Below, in pieces: positions 1-6,683 of a DNA stretch of 6,683 nucleotides. Source of the stretch: an uncultured Collinsella sp. (GTDB lineage: Bacteria > Actinomycetota > Coriobacteriia > Coriobacteriales > Coriobacteriaceae); assembly GCA_902494375.1 (NCBI GenBank), contig CABUTL010000081.1, forward strand, positions 1-6,683, written 5' to 3'. Positions within the stretch are counted from its first letter, which is position 1; each line of letters begins with the position of its first letter. The notes under the pieces were generated by a model, which searched no databases, was not told the origin of the DNA, and worked only from the letters and a program-made list of their open reading frames with translations. The position numbers were made by a program, and so were the translations under genes.

Positions 1-1394
1 CCGGCATCGCGAGAACCCGACGCCCGACTGCCCGTCCCGCCGGACCGTTCGGCCTGCGCCCTCTGGCGCTCATAGTTTTGCTCGCGACGGCGCTCCGCAT
101 CTTCGCGCTTGGCGACATCGCGAAACACGCGGCCCGAGCTCGCGCGCACGGTCTCCAGATCCAAACCCAGCAGATCGGCAATCTGGATAAAGTACGTATC
201 GATCATATAGCTGTCACGAAGCGGATAGATGAGCGTCAGCGCGTCCTCCAGCGCCTTGGCGCGACCGCCCGGCGTGGTGATGTCGCTCGACTCCTGCAGC
301 GAACGGTAGACAAAGTCCATAAGCGGCTCGGCAGCGTCGATGCGCGTCTGCAGTGCCTCGCCACCATGTGCGGTGATGAACTCCATGGGGTCGTTGCCGT
401 CGGGGAGCACCACGCAGCGCAGGTCCATGGAATCCTGCTCGATAAACTGAATCGCGCGACGGGCGGCCTTTTGTCCGGCGGCATCGCCGTCGAACATATA
501 CACGATGCGCTTGGCAAAGCGAGTGAGCGTCTTGACGTGATGCTCCGTGAGCGCGGTGCCCAGCGTGGCGACAACGTTTTTAATCCCCGCTTCCCAACAG
601 GCGATGCAGTCGGTATAGCCCTCTACCACGATGGCGGTATCCTGCGCGACGATAAACTCCTTGGCCCAATTAAAGCCGTAGAGGTTTCGTTTTTTATGGA
701 ACACGCTCGTCTCGGCGGTGTTGAGATACTTAGGCTGGCCGTCGCCCATAATGCGACCGCCAAAGGCAATGTTGTGACCCTGCTCGTCAAAGATGGGGAA
801 CATCACGCGGTCGTAAAAGCGGTCGGCAAGCTGCCCGCGCCCGCGGCTCACAGCCACGTTGGCGTCGATCATCTCCTGCGGGGTAAAACCCGCCTGGGAC
901 AGGTGCGACACCAGCGCGTTGCGTCCCGGTGCAAAGCCCAGGCAGTAGCGGCGGCAGACGTCGCCACCCATGCCGCGGCTGGCAAAGTACTCGCGCGGAC
1001 GGCCGTCCTTACCGCGCATGAGCATGGTGTGGTAGAACTGGGCGGTCTCGGCGCACAGATCGTAGATTCGAGCACGCTTGGTACCGCGCTCGCGGCGATC
1101 TCCAGTGTCATGCAGCTCAATACCCGCGCGATCGGCCAAATAACGGATTGACTCGGGAAAGCTCAGGTTCTCGCGCTTCATAATATAGGTGAAGACATCG
1201 CCGCCTTCGCCGCAGCCAAAGCAGTGCCAGACCTGCGTGGCGGGGATAATGTGGAAGGACGGAGTCTTTTCGCCATGGAAGGGGCAGCAACCCCAAAACT
1301 CATGGCCGCGGGGCTTGAGCTCAACCGTTTCCTGCACGATGGCAACCAGGTCAGACGCAGCGCGTACCTGGTCTTTTTCCTCATCGCTAATCAC
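1..1394 (-). CDS. dnaG: DNA primase DnaG, 3'-truncated by the window edge
   Basis: DnaG synthesises RNA primers at the replication fork with the replicative helicase. I translated the minus strand from a GTG at 1394 and found 464 uninterrupted codons running off the window. The N-terminus MISDEEKDQVRAASDLVAIV is typical for DnaG. Zinc-binding ligands are C37, H40, C58 and C61 (CPFH...CFGC). The polymerase core shows DRFYDRVMFPIFDEQG at 191-206, FGGR at 211-214, PKYLNT at 221-226 and a LYG element at 238-240. The TOPRIM domain carries VEGYTD at 257-262 (E258), LGTAL at 278-282, FDGDAAG at 301-307 (metal ligands D302, D304) and PDGNDP at 331-336. Residues ~355-430 are helical, and the visible end is a Ser/Gly/Arg-rich linker. 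The helicase-binding C-terminal domain (about 130-180 residues in relatives) lies outside. The start overlaps the ribF stop by 8 nt and has a strong ribosome-binding site. Confidence 0.95.
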   Translation of the reverse strand, partial: MISDEEKDQVRAASDLVAIVQETVELKPRGHEFWGCCPFHGEKTPSFHIIPATQVWHCFGCGEGGDVFTYIMKRENLSFPESIRYLADRAGIELHDTGDRRERGTKRARIYDLCAETAQFYHTMLMRGKDGRPREYFASRGMGGDVCRRYCLGFAPGRNALVSHLSQAGFTPQEMIDANVAVSRGRGQLADRFYDRVMFPIFDEQGHNIAFGGRIMGDGQPKYLNTAETSVFHKKRNLYGFNWAKEFIVAQDTAIVVEGYTDCIACWEAGIKNVVATLGTALTEHHVKTLTRFAKRIVYMFDGDAAGQKAARRAIQFIEQDSMDLRCVVLPDGNDPMEFITAHGGEALQTRIDAAEPLMDFVYRSLQESSDITTPGGRAKALEDALTLIYPLRDSYMIDTYFIQIADLLGLDLETVRASSGRVFRDVAKREDAERRREQNYERQRAQAERSGGTGSRASGSRDA

Positions 1395-2394
1395 GGATGT
1401 TCACCCCCTGCTCACCCAAGTTGTGACGAATGTCCTCGATATTACCCTCGACGGTCGCGATCAACTCATCCAGCGAATCGAACACGCGCGAGGGACGCAG
1501 CCAGCGCGTAAACGCCAGCGAAACGGAGGCGCCGTACAGGTCGCCCGCATACCCGATCAAGTTGGCCTCGAGATGCGCCGAGGCGGCATCGTCAGCATAC
1601 GTCGGCGGCAGGCCGACGTTCACGGCAGCGGGCCACACGGTGTCATCAACCAGCACCAGACCCTCATACACGCCGTCGGCAGGCACCTGAATGCCGTCGG
1701 GAACTTGCAGGTTTGCCGTGGGAAAGCCCATGCCAGAACCCTCGTGACGGCCACGAATAACACCGCCACGCACCATATACGGGCGGCCGAGCAACTCAGC
1801 AGCAAGCTCCACATGGCCCCGTCCCAGCTCATGACGGATGCGGGTGGCGCAAATGGCCTCACCGCCCTCGCAAAGCAGGTCGTGACCATACACGTCAACA
1901 CCGCGCTCGGCACCCCAGGTGCGCATCTCGGCAACACCAGATGCACCGCCGCGACCCAGCCTAAAGTCGCTACCAACGCGAATCGAACGAATGTTAACCA
2001 CGCGCGACAGCAGTGCGAGAAAACCGACATGGTCGAGTGCCGCAACCTCAGGCGTAAAGGGAACGGCCACCACCGCATCGACCCCGGTTTGAGCCAGGGC
2101 ATGCAGACGGTCGGCCGTCGTCATCAATTTTTGAGCGGGCGAAGGGCTCACCACGACGTCCGGGTCGGGATCGAAGGTGACCACGACCGCCTTGCAACCA
2201 TGGGCACGGGCATCACGGACAAGCGCCGCAATGAGCTCCTGGTGTCCACGGTGCACACCATCGAACACGCCGATGGCAATCGATGCGGCACCCAAGTGCT
2301 CACACTCATCAAACCTATCGGCAGCAACGATGCGAGCCTCGTCCGACTCGCCCGCGAAAAAGACACGCGCGAGCTCGCGAGCGGAAAGCATCAT
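1387..2394 (-). CDS. ribF: Bifunctional riboflavin kinase / FAD synthetase RibF
   Basis: RibF phosphorylates riboflavin to FMN and adenylates FMN to FAD in the cytoplasm. The 335-residue length fits the two-domain prokaryotic enzyme. The N-terminal nucleotidyltransferase domain has IGVFDGVHRGH at 41-51 (HxGH ATP-binding motif), VVVTFDPDPD at 70-79, VGSDFRLGRG at 140-149 and ICATRIRHEL at 181-190. The C-terminal kinase domain has GRPYMVRGGV at 203-212, GFPTANL at 223-229 (PTAN Mg-ATP motif), NVGLPPTY at 259-266, LEANLIGYAGDLYG at 275-288 (E276 probable catalytic base) and R300. Several motifs depart from the usual form: ISSTxIR becomes ICATRIR, FDPHP becomes FDPDP, and the ExHLLDF-like strand becomes EANLIGY. 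The first ATG overlaps the truB stop (ATGA) and has GGCGGTG upstream; a second ATG follows immediately. The 3' end overlaps dnaG by 8 nt. Confidence 0.94.
   Translation of the reverse strand: MMLSARELARVFFAGESDEARIVAADRFDECEHLGAASIAIGVFDGVHRGHQELIAALVRDARAHGCKAVVVTFDPDPDVVVSPSPAQKLMTTADRLHALAQTGVDAVVAVPFTPEVAALDHVGFLALLSRVVNIRSIRVGSDFRLGRGGASGVAEMRTWGAERGVDVYGHDLLCEGGEAICATRIRHELGRGHVELAAELLGRPYMVRGGVIRGRHEGSGMGFPTANLQVPDGIQVPADGVYEGLVLVDDTVWPAAVNVGLPPTYADDAASAHLEANLIGYAGDLYGASVSLAFTRWLRPSRVFDSLDELIATVEGNIEDIRHNLGEQGVNIRD
1401..1409 (-). promoter_or_regulatory. Shine-Dalgarno site deciding the GTG start of dnaG
   Basis: AGGGGGTGA differs by one base from the extended consensus AGGAGGTGA and ends six bases before the GTG at 1394. 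It lies within the last codons of ribF. No ATG in the dnaG frame gives the conserved MISDEE-like N-terminus, so this site and the family alignment together support a GTG start. Confidence 0.8.
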
Positions 2395-3323
2395 CGAACA
2401 CCGCCGATTGCCTGCGGAAACACGTGCTCCATAACAAAGCGGCCACTCTCAATGCGGGCGAGCGCCTTGAGTCCCCCATCGAGCACCAGCGCAAACAGCG
2501 CCTTCGAGACATCGAAATCGGCAAGCGCACGCTCAACGGGAATGCGACGGCCGCAGAGCAGGTCGTCGGCAAGATTGCCCGGCAAGTCAACACGCGTGGC
2601 GCCCAGGGCCGCGATGGGATCCAGGGCAAAGCCAGCGGCGGACTCGGGAGAAAGCTCCTCCACCGTATGACAGGCGCCAATGGAAACAACACCGGAGGCC
2701 GTGCGGCGCAGCGCGGAAATGTGCGCAGCGCTCTCACAGGCACGGCCCAGGTCGCGAGCGAGCGCACGAATGTAGGTGCCCTTGCTCACCGAGAACGCCA
2801 CGGTCCACACACACGTATCACCTTCGCCACCCACGGCGATCAGGTCAGCGGCATAGACCTCGACGGGGCGCGGAGGTAGGTCCACCGCATTACCCGCGCG
2901 AGCAGACTTGTAGGCGCGAACGCCATTGACCGAGATAGCCGAAAACGCCGGCGGCACCTGCATCTGCGGACCCAGCATGGCGGCCAAGCGCTCACGGGCA
3001 TAGGCAGGATCGCGGAGCTCGTTGGCAACAGCCACCGTGCGGACGGCCTCACCCTCCGCGTCATCGGTATTAGTCTCGGCGCCAAACGAGATGTCGGCGA
3101 CGTAGCTTTTGGTATCGAGCGTCAGCATACCCAGCAGACGGGTGGCCTGGCCCACGCCCACCACCATGACGCCGGACGCCATGGGGTCGAGCGTACCGGC
3201 ATGGCCGACGCGCCGCTCATGGAGGGCGCGTCGGCATTGCGAGACCACATCGTGGGACGTGCAGCCCACCGGCTTATCGACGGCGAGCAGCATATTCAGT
3301 TGAGAAGGCGTACGACGAGCCAT
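2391..3323 (-). CDS. truB: tRNA pseudouridine(55) synthase TruB
   Basis: TruB isomerises U55 to pseudouridine in the T-loop of tRNAs and also acts as a tRNA folding chaperone (family knowledge). The 310-residue protein has the normal length. Motif I reads VGHAGTLDPMASGV at 39-52 with D46 as the catalytic aspartate. KSYVADISFGAETNTDDAEG at 72-91 holds the conserved stacking tyrosine (Y74), followed by PPAFSAISVNG at 124-134 and SKGTYIRALARDLG at 180-193 (R186 pairs with the catalytic Asp in the family). The C-terminal ~70 residues match the TruB C-terminal tRNA-binding region, ending in KALARIESGRFVMEHVFP. The ATG at 3323 has a modest GGATGG just upstream in the 16 nt gap after nrnA. M11 (MLLAVDKPVG) is a less likely alternative start. 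The stop shares ATGA with the ribF start. Confidence 0.96.
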   Translation of the reverse strand: MARRTPSQLNMLLAVDKPVGCTSHDVVSQCRRALHERRVGHAGTLDPMASGVMVVGVGQATRLLGMLTLDTKSYVADISFGAETNTDDAEGEAVRTVAVANELRDPAYARERLAAMLGPQMQVPPAFSAISVNGVRAYKSARAGNAVDLPPRPVEVYAADLIAVGGEGDTCVWTVAFSVSKGTYIRALARDLGRACESAAHISALRRTASGVVSIGACHTVEELSPESAAGFALDPIAALGATRVDLPGNLADDLLCGRRIPVERALADFDVSKALFALVLDGGLKALARIESGRFVMEHVFPQAIGGVR

Positions 3324-3339
3324 GTACCATCCAAAAAGT

Positions 3340-4383
3340 TTAAAGCTCGACGGTCACCGAAGCGGGATCCTCCCCCACCAGCTCGGCCAGCATGGGAAGT
3401 GCCACGGTAAGCGTCTCGAGAATCGTTCCGTTGTTGGAGAAACCGGCGGCAGCGGGATGTCCGCCTCCGCCAAAGGCAGCAGCGATCTCGGACACGTTGA
3501 GGTCGCCCTTGGAGCGCAGGTTGCCGCGCACCTTGGTATCGCCCTCAATGCCCTTCAGGAACAGGCAGACCTCCACGCCCATCACCGAGCGCACCACGTC
3601 AACCAGGCCGTCGCACTCATCCGAGGTGACACCGCAAGCCTCAAGGTCACTCTGATAGGCATAGCTATACGCGACGCGCCCGTGCGCCACTGTCTTGATG
3701 CGGCCCATAACGATGGACTTGAGATGCAAAAACTCTACGCGCATGCTCTGGTAGACCTCGAGCGCAACGCGCGCCGGATCGGCACCGTGGGCAACCAGAC
3801 GCGAGGCCGCATGGAACGCAGCAGCATCGGCATTCTGGTACTGGAAACGGCCGGTATCGGTAACCAAGCCACACAGCAGGCAGGTCGCAACGCCATCACG
3901 GGCGACAATGCCACAATTGTCCAAGAAACGGTCAATGATCATGGCGCAGGCTGCAGCTTCAACGCGCCTCAGGCTGAGCTCGGCAAACTCCTCACGCGCC
4001 GGATGGTGGTCGAAACACACCACATGCTTGGAGCGACGAAGCACCTCGGCGGAATTATTGAGACGCTCGACGACCGGTACGTCCACCGAGATGAACAGGT
4101 CCGGATTGCCGGTGTACGTAGATGCCGGCACCAGACGATCGGCACCCTCCATAAAGCGGTAGATGCGCGGAACTGGGTCATCGTCTGCCAGCAGCAGTGC
4201 AATGTCCTTGTTGGGGAAAAACTTCATGAGCGAAAGGCCCAGACCCAATACGGAACCCAAGGCATCGCCATCGGGAGAAGTATGTCCCGAAATCGCAATG
4301 GAGGACGCACCCTCGATGAGCTCGAGGATGCGTCGCTGAATATCTGCAGACTCGCACGAGGCGAGGTCGGCGGAATTAGTCAT
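3340..4383 (-). CDS. nrnA: DHH/DHHA1 phosphoesterase, NrnA-type nano-RNase / pAp phosphatase
   Basis: This 347-residue protein is a predicted Mn2+-dependent cytoplasmic phosphoesterase. NrnA family members degrade 2-5 nt RNAs (the oligoribonuclease role in bacteria lacking Orn) and dephosphorylate 3'-phosphoadenosine 5'-phosphate; some relatives hydrolyse cyclic or linear dinucleotides. DHH domain motifs in order are HTSPDGDALGS at 34-44 (metal ligands H34, D38, D40), SVDVP at 99-103 (D101), DHHP at 125-128 and GLVTDTGRF at 172-180 (D176). A linker leads to the DHHA1 substrate-binding domain with LRSKG at 289-293 and GGGGHPAAAGF at 305-315. All expected catalytic residues are present. The length is slightly above the usual ~315-325, with a short non-conserved N-terminal extension. 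The ATG overlaps rbfA by 8 nt and has a perfect AGGAGG nine bases upstream. The position between rbfA and truB is the usual one. Substrate preference (nano-RNA, pAp or c-di-AMP products) cannot be told from sequence. Confidence 0.92.
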   Translation of the reverse strand: MTNSADLASCESADIQRRILELIEGASSIAISGHTSPDGDALGSVLGLGLSLMKFFPNKDIALLLADDDPVPRIYRFMEGADRLVPASTYTGNPDLFISVDVPVVERLNNSAEVLRRSKHVVCFDHHPAREEFAELSLRRVEAAACAMIIDRFLDNCGIVARDGVATCLLCGLVTDTGRFQYQNADAAAFHAASRLVAHGADPARVALEVYQSMRVEFLHLKSIVMGRIKTVAHGRVAYSYAYQSDLEACGVTSDECDGLVDVVRSVMGVEVCLFLKGIEGDTKVRGNLRSKGDLNVSEIAAAFGGGGHPAAAGFSNNGTILETLTVALPMLAELVGEDPASVTVEL

Positions 4384-4786
4384 CTAAAGCTGCCTCCTGG
4401 GCGGCATCCGCTATGGGATAGCCGTCCTCGTCCTTTTCGATCGCAAGCGTGGCGGGAACGTTTTCCAGCGCGCGCGTGATGCGCTCGGCCTCATCGGTCG
4501 AGCGATCGATGCGAAAATCGAGCTCGGGCGTGACGCGCCAATCGAGCGAGCGGGCCAACAGGCTACGGATGCGACCCTTGGCGCTGGCGAGCGCCTCCAT
4601 GACCTCGTCGTAGCGGCTCGCGTCGCACGACACGTACACGCGCGCGAACGAACGGTCCACCGCGACCTCGACCGCGGTCAAGGTGACCAGGTCGAGACGC
4701 GGATCGGAAACCTCAAAGAGCAGGATATAACCGAGCTTCTCGCGAAGCTGCTCGCCCAGACGGCGGGTTGCCTGCGTTTGCTTCAT
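4376..4786 (-). CDS. rbfA: 30S ribosome-binding factor RbfA
   Basis: RbfA is a small KH-type assembly factor that binds the immature 30S subunit near the 16S 5' helix and is needed for 16S maturation and cold growth in E. coli (family knowledge). The 136-residue length is usual for the family. Visible hallmarks are a basic N-terminal helix, the FEVSDPRLDLVTLTAVEV strand region with DPR at 28-30, VYVSCDAS at 50-57, an A-K-G kink at 69-71 typical of the RbfA KH fold, and RVTPELDFRID at 84-94. The C-terminal tail (about 117-136) is acidic and probably disordered. The ATG start has an AGGGGG ribosome-binding site seven bases upstream that overlaps the infB stop region, which suggests coupling. 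The 3' end overlaps the next gene by 8 nt. The gene sits in its classical place after infB. Confidence 0.95.
   Translation of the reverse strand: MKQTQATRRLGEQLREKLGYILLFEVSDPRLDLVTLTAVEVAVDRSFARVYVSCDASRYDEVMEALASAKGRIRSLLARSLDWRVTPELDFRIDRSTDEAERITRALENVPATLAIEKDEDGYPIADAAQEAALDD
4393..4398 (-). promoter_or_regulatory. Consensus Shine-Dalgarno site of nrnA inside rbfA
   Basis: A perfect AGGAGG, nine bases before the ATG at 4383, is embedded in the last codons of rbfA (in the Gln-Glu-Ala-Ala stretch). It fixes the start of the DHH gene and means its translation begins within the rbfA 3' end. Confidence 0.8.
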
Positions 4787-4793
4787 AGCGCTA

Positions 4794-4799
4794 CCCCCT
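4794..4799 (-). promoter_or_regulatory. Shine-Dalgarno site of rbfA
   Basis: AGGGGG lies seven bases before the rbfA ATG and includes the last two bases of the infB TAG stop codon. A ribosome terminating on infB would sit on the rbfA initiation region, which fits translational coupling. The site supports the ATG at 4786 as the start. Confidence 0.75.
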
Positions 4800-6683
4800 A
4801 CTCGGTACGGGCAACCTGGTCGATGCGGTAGCCCTCGATCTGATCGCCGGGCTTGATGTCCTGGAAGTTCTCCAGGCCAATACCGCCCTCGGAGCCGCTC
4901 TTGAGGCTCTTGGCCTCGTCCTTGTAGTGACGCATCGAAGCGATTTTACCGTTGAAGACCACGATGCCGTCGCGCACCAGGCGTACGGAATCGGTCGCAG
5001 CGATTTCACCCTCTTCGACGCGGACACCGGCGGCGATGCCGACTTTGGGCACCTTGAAGGTGTCCAGGACGGTCGCAGTGCCCGTGGAGACCTCAACCTC
5101 GGTGGGCTTGAGCATGCCGATACGGGCAGCGTCGAGGTCCTCGAGGCACTTGTAGATGACGTCGTAGCAACGGATCTCGACGCCCTCGCGCTCGGCGGCG
5201 GAGCGGGCCTTGCCGTCGGGACGAACGCCAAAGCCGATGATGATGGCGTTGGAGGCGTCGGCCAGAACGACGTCGGTCTCGTTGATGGCACCGACAGCGG
5301 AGTGGATCGTGTTGATGCGGACCTCGGACTGATCCATCTTGTCGAGCGAGTCCTGAAGAGCCTCGATGGAACCCTGGACGTCGGCCTTGATGATCAGGTT
5401 GAGTTCCTTGACCTCGGCGTCGGCAATGGTCTCGAAGAGGTTCTCGAGCGTGACGTGCTTGACGCGGCTCTGCTCCTCGATACGGGCCTTCAGCGAACGC
5501 TCGTCGGCAAGGGCGCGAGCCTCGCGCTCGTCCTCGAACACGCGGAACTCGTCACCGGCGTTGGGCACGGACTGCAGGCCCAGGATCTCGACGGCGTCGG
5601 AGGGACCAGCCTCGGTGACGGCACGGCCCTTGGGGTCGAGCATGGCGCGGACGCGACCGTAGGTAAGGCCGGCGACCAGCGTATCGCCCACGTGCAGGGT
5701 ACCGCGGGTCACGAGCACGGTAGCGACCGAGCCGCGGCCCTTGTCGAGCTTGGCCTCGAGGACGTTGCCGGAGGCAAAGGTGTCCGGGTTGGCCTTGAGC
5801 TCGAGTACATCGGCCTGGAGCAGCACGGTCTCCAGAAGGTCGTCGATACCGATCTTCTGCTTGGCCGAGATGTTGACGAACATATTCTGTCCGCCCCACT
5901 CCTCGGGGATGACGCCGTACTCGGTGAGCTCCTGACGCACACGGTCGGGGTTGGCGCCGGGCTTATCGATCTTGTTGACGGCGACGACGATGGGTACGCC
6001 GGCAGCCTTGGCGTGGTTGATCGACTCGACGGTCTGGGGCATGACGCCGTCGTCGGCGGCCACGATCAGAATGACGATGTCGGTCACTTTGGCGCCACGG
6101 GCACGCATAGCCGTAAAGGTGGCGTGACCCGGGGTATCGATAAAGGTGATCTTGCGATCGTTGATCATGACCTGCGAAGCGCCGATGGCCTGCGTAATGC
6201 CGCCCGCCTCGCCGGCAGCGACGCCGGTGTGACGGATGGCGTCGAGCAGCGACGTCTTGCCGTGGTCGACGTGGCCCATGACGGTGACGACCGGGGCGCG
6301 CGGCTTAAGGTCGGCGGGATCGTCGTAGAACGAGAAGGTGTTCTCCTCCTCGGGGGTGATGATCTTAATCTGACGGCCCAGGTCGTCGGCAACGAGCTCG
6401 ACAAGGTCGTCGGACATGGACTGCGTCATCGTGAGCGGCGTGCCCAGCAGGAACAGGCGCTTGATGATGTCGTTGGCCGGAACATCGAGCGCCTCGGCAA
6501 GCTCCTGGACGGTAACGCCCTGGGAGACCTTGATGGCGTCGAGGTCCTCGGGGTTCACGCCCTGGGCCAGCGCCTCCTCTATCTTGCGCTCCTCCTGAGC
6601 CTTGGCAGCCTCGCGCTCGCGCTTCTCCTTGCGCTTCTTGCGGCGACCGGTGGACTCGCGAGAGGCCTCCTCGACGGCGGCAC
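4798..6683 (-). CDS. infB: Translation initiation factor IF-2, 5'-truncated by the window edge
   Basis: IF-2 is the cytoplasmic GTPase that brings fMet-tRNA to the 30S P site and promotes 50S joining. The frame is open to the window edge (627 codons plus stop visible), so the true start and much of the variable N-terminal region lie outside. The first ~41 visible codons encode a very basic and acidic, probably helical linker. An IF2_N-like segment ([16 protein letters not shown]) follows. Numbering from the GTG at 6558, the G-domain motifs are G1 GHVDHGKT 95-102, G2 GGITQ 119-123, G3 DTPGH 141-145, G4 NKID 195-198 and G5 SAK 231-233. After these come domain II, the IF-2 domain 3 segment ([15 protein letters not shown]) and the C2 domain ending in IDQVARTE. 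The GTG at 6558 is in frame but is not the start, because homologous sequence continues upstream. Unusual residues are QAIGAS in switch I, where QHIGAY is usual, and SEGGI in C2, where ECGI is usual. rbfA follows after 11 nt. Confidence 0.97.
   Translation of the reverse strand, partial: AAVEEASRESTGRRKKRKEKREREAAKAQEERKIEEALAQGVNPEDLDAIKVSQGVTVQELAEALDVPANDIIKRLFLLGTPLTMTQSMSDDLVELVADDLGRQIKIITPEEENTFSFYDDPADLKPRAPVVTVMGHVDHGKTSLLDAIRHTGVAAGEAGGITQAIGASQVMINDRKITFIDTPGHATFTAMRARGAKVTDIVILIVAADDGVMPQTVESINHAKAAGVPIVVAVNKIDKPGANPDRVRQELTEYGVIPEEWGGQNMFVNISAKQKIGIDDLLETVLLQADVLELKANPDTFASGNVLEAKLDKGRGSVATVLVTRGTLHVGDTLVAGLTYGRVRAMLDPKGRAVTEAGPSDAVEILGLQSVPNAGDEFRVFEDEREARALADERSLKARIEEQSRVKHVTLENLFETIADAEVKELNLIIKADVQGSIEALQDSLDKMDQSEVRINTIHSAVGAINETDVVLADASNAIIIGFGVRPDGKARSAAEREGVEIRCYDVIYKCLEDLDAARIGMLKPTEVEVSTGTATVLDTFKVPKVGIAAGVRVEEGEIAATDSVRLVRDGIVVFNGKIASMRHYKDEAKSLKSGSEGGIGLENFQDIKPGDQIEGYRIDQVARTE

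Noticed and set aside
690..695. Run of six A on the dnaG coding strand as a possible frameshift site
   Set aside because: The zero-frame reading is T AAA AAA C, which does not form a canonical X XXY YYZ heptamer. The DnaG frame continues intact through it into the TOPRIM domain.
78..1151. 357-codon open frame on the plus strand opposite dnaG
   Set aside because: It is codon-aligned with dnaG on the opposite strand. Its stops would need sense codons TTA, CTA or TCA, which are rare in this GC-rich gene, and the frame ends exactly at the one TCA codon of that region. The sense strand has a full set of DnaG motifs, and the antisense translation has no recognisable domain.
1599..1619. Perfect 8-bp inverted repeat with a 5-nt loop inside ribF
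   Set aside because: It falls in codons for the conserved NVGLPPTY motif and has no T-run following on either strand. One such repeat is expected by chance in about 6.7 kb at this GC content, so neither a terminator nor a regulatory hairpin is supported.
1189..2670. 493-codon open frame on the plus strand across dnaG, ribF and truB
   Set aside because: It is mirror-frame to ribF for most of its length and spills into both neighbours. The protein is rich in His, Arg and Thr with no family likeness. Codon bias explains it better than an antisense gene.
3340..4383. RecJ exonuclease as the identity of the DHH protein
   Set aside because: RecJ is much longer and has an OB fold. The 347-residue length, the compact DHH-DHHA1 layout and the position between rbfA and truB fit NrnA.
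3322..4479. 385-codon open frame on the plus strand opposite the nrnA-like gene
   Set aside because: It is again codon-aligned to the sense gene, whose catalytic motifs are all intact. There is no ribosome-binding site or domain evidence for an antisense product.
6556..6558. GTG as the start of infB or of a short IF-2 isoform
   Set aside because: The frame stays open for 41 codons upstream to the window edge with a typical IF-2 basic linker. The nearest purine-rich AGGAGG is 14 nt away, too far, and is explained by Glu-Glu codons.

Overview
The window is a stretch of bacterial core genome. All genes lie on the minus strand and there is essentially no non-coding DNA. Read 5'->3' on the minus strand, the order is infB (5' end outside the window), rbfA, a DHH/DHHA1 phosphoesterase of the NrnA type, truB, ribF and dnaG (3' end outside the window). 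Base composition is high in G+C (roughly 60% by eye), and codons such as TTA, CTA and TCA are rare. The infB-rbfA-nrnA-truB-ribF order is a classical conserved bacterial cluster. High GC together with the protein character suggests an actinobacterial lineage, and my best guess is a Coriobacteriia member such as Collinsella or a relative. That taxonomic guess is inference only; no rRNA or marker comparison was possible.

Layout: 6683-4798 is infB, missing its N-terminus but carrying the complete GTPase and C-terminal domains. After 11 nt comes rbfA (4786-4376). It overlaps the nrnA-like gene (4383-3340) by 8 nt. A 16 nt gap leads to truB (3323-2391), which overlaps ribF (2394-1387) by the ATGA arrangement. 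ribF in turn overlaps dnaG (from 1394 to beyond position 1) by 8 nt. The dnaG start is a GTG behind a strong Shine-Dalgarno sequence. No gap exceeds 16 nt and I see no terminator or internal promoter, so the six genes look like one translationally coupled operon whose promoter lies upstream of infB and outside the window.

How the genes work together: IF2 loads initiator tRNA and joins the subunits, RbfA matures the 30S subunit, and TruB makes psi55 in tRNA. The NrnA-like enzyme clears nano-RNAs and/or pAp, and RibF makes FMN and FAD. DnaG synthesises replication primers. This ties translation initiation and RNA maturation to replication priming. The link to dnaG directly after ribF, where rpsO is often found, is the most notable point of organisation.

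I found no mobile element, CRISPR array, RNA gene or undescribed system. The points worth a second look are residue-level departures from family consensus in IF2 (switch I and the fMet-tRNA-binding C2 domain) and in RibF, and the ribF-dnaG coupling. Long plus-strand open frames opposite dnaG, ribF and nrnA are mirror-frame artefacts of codon bias.
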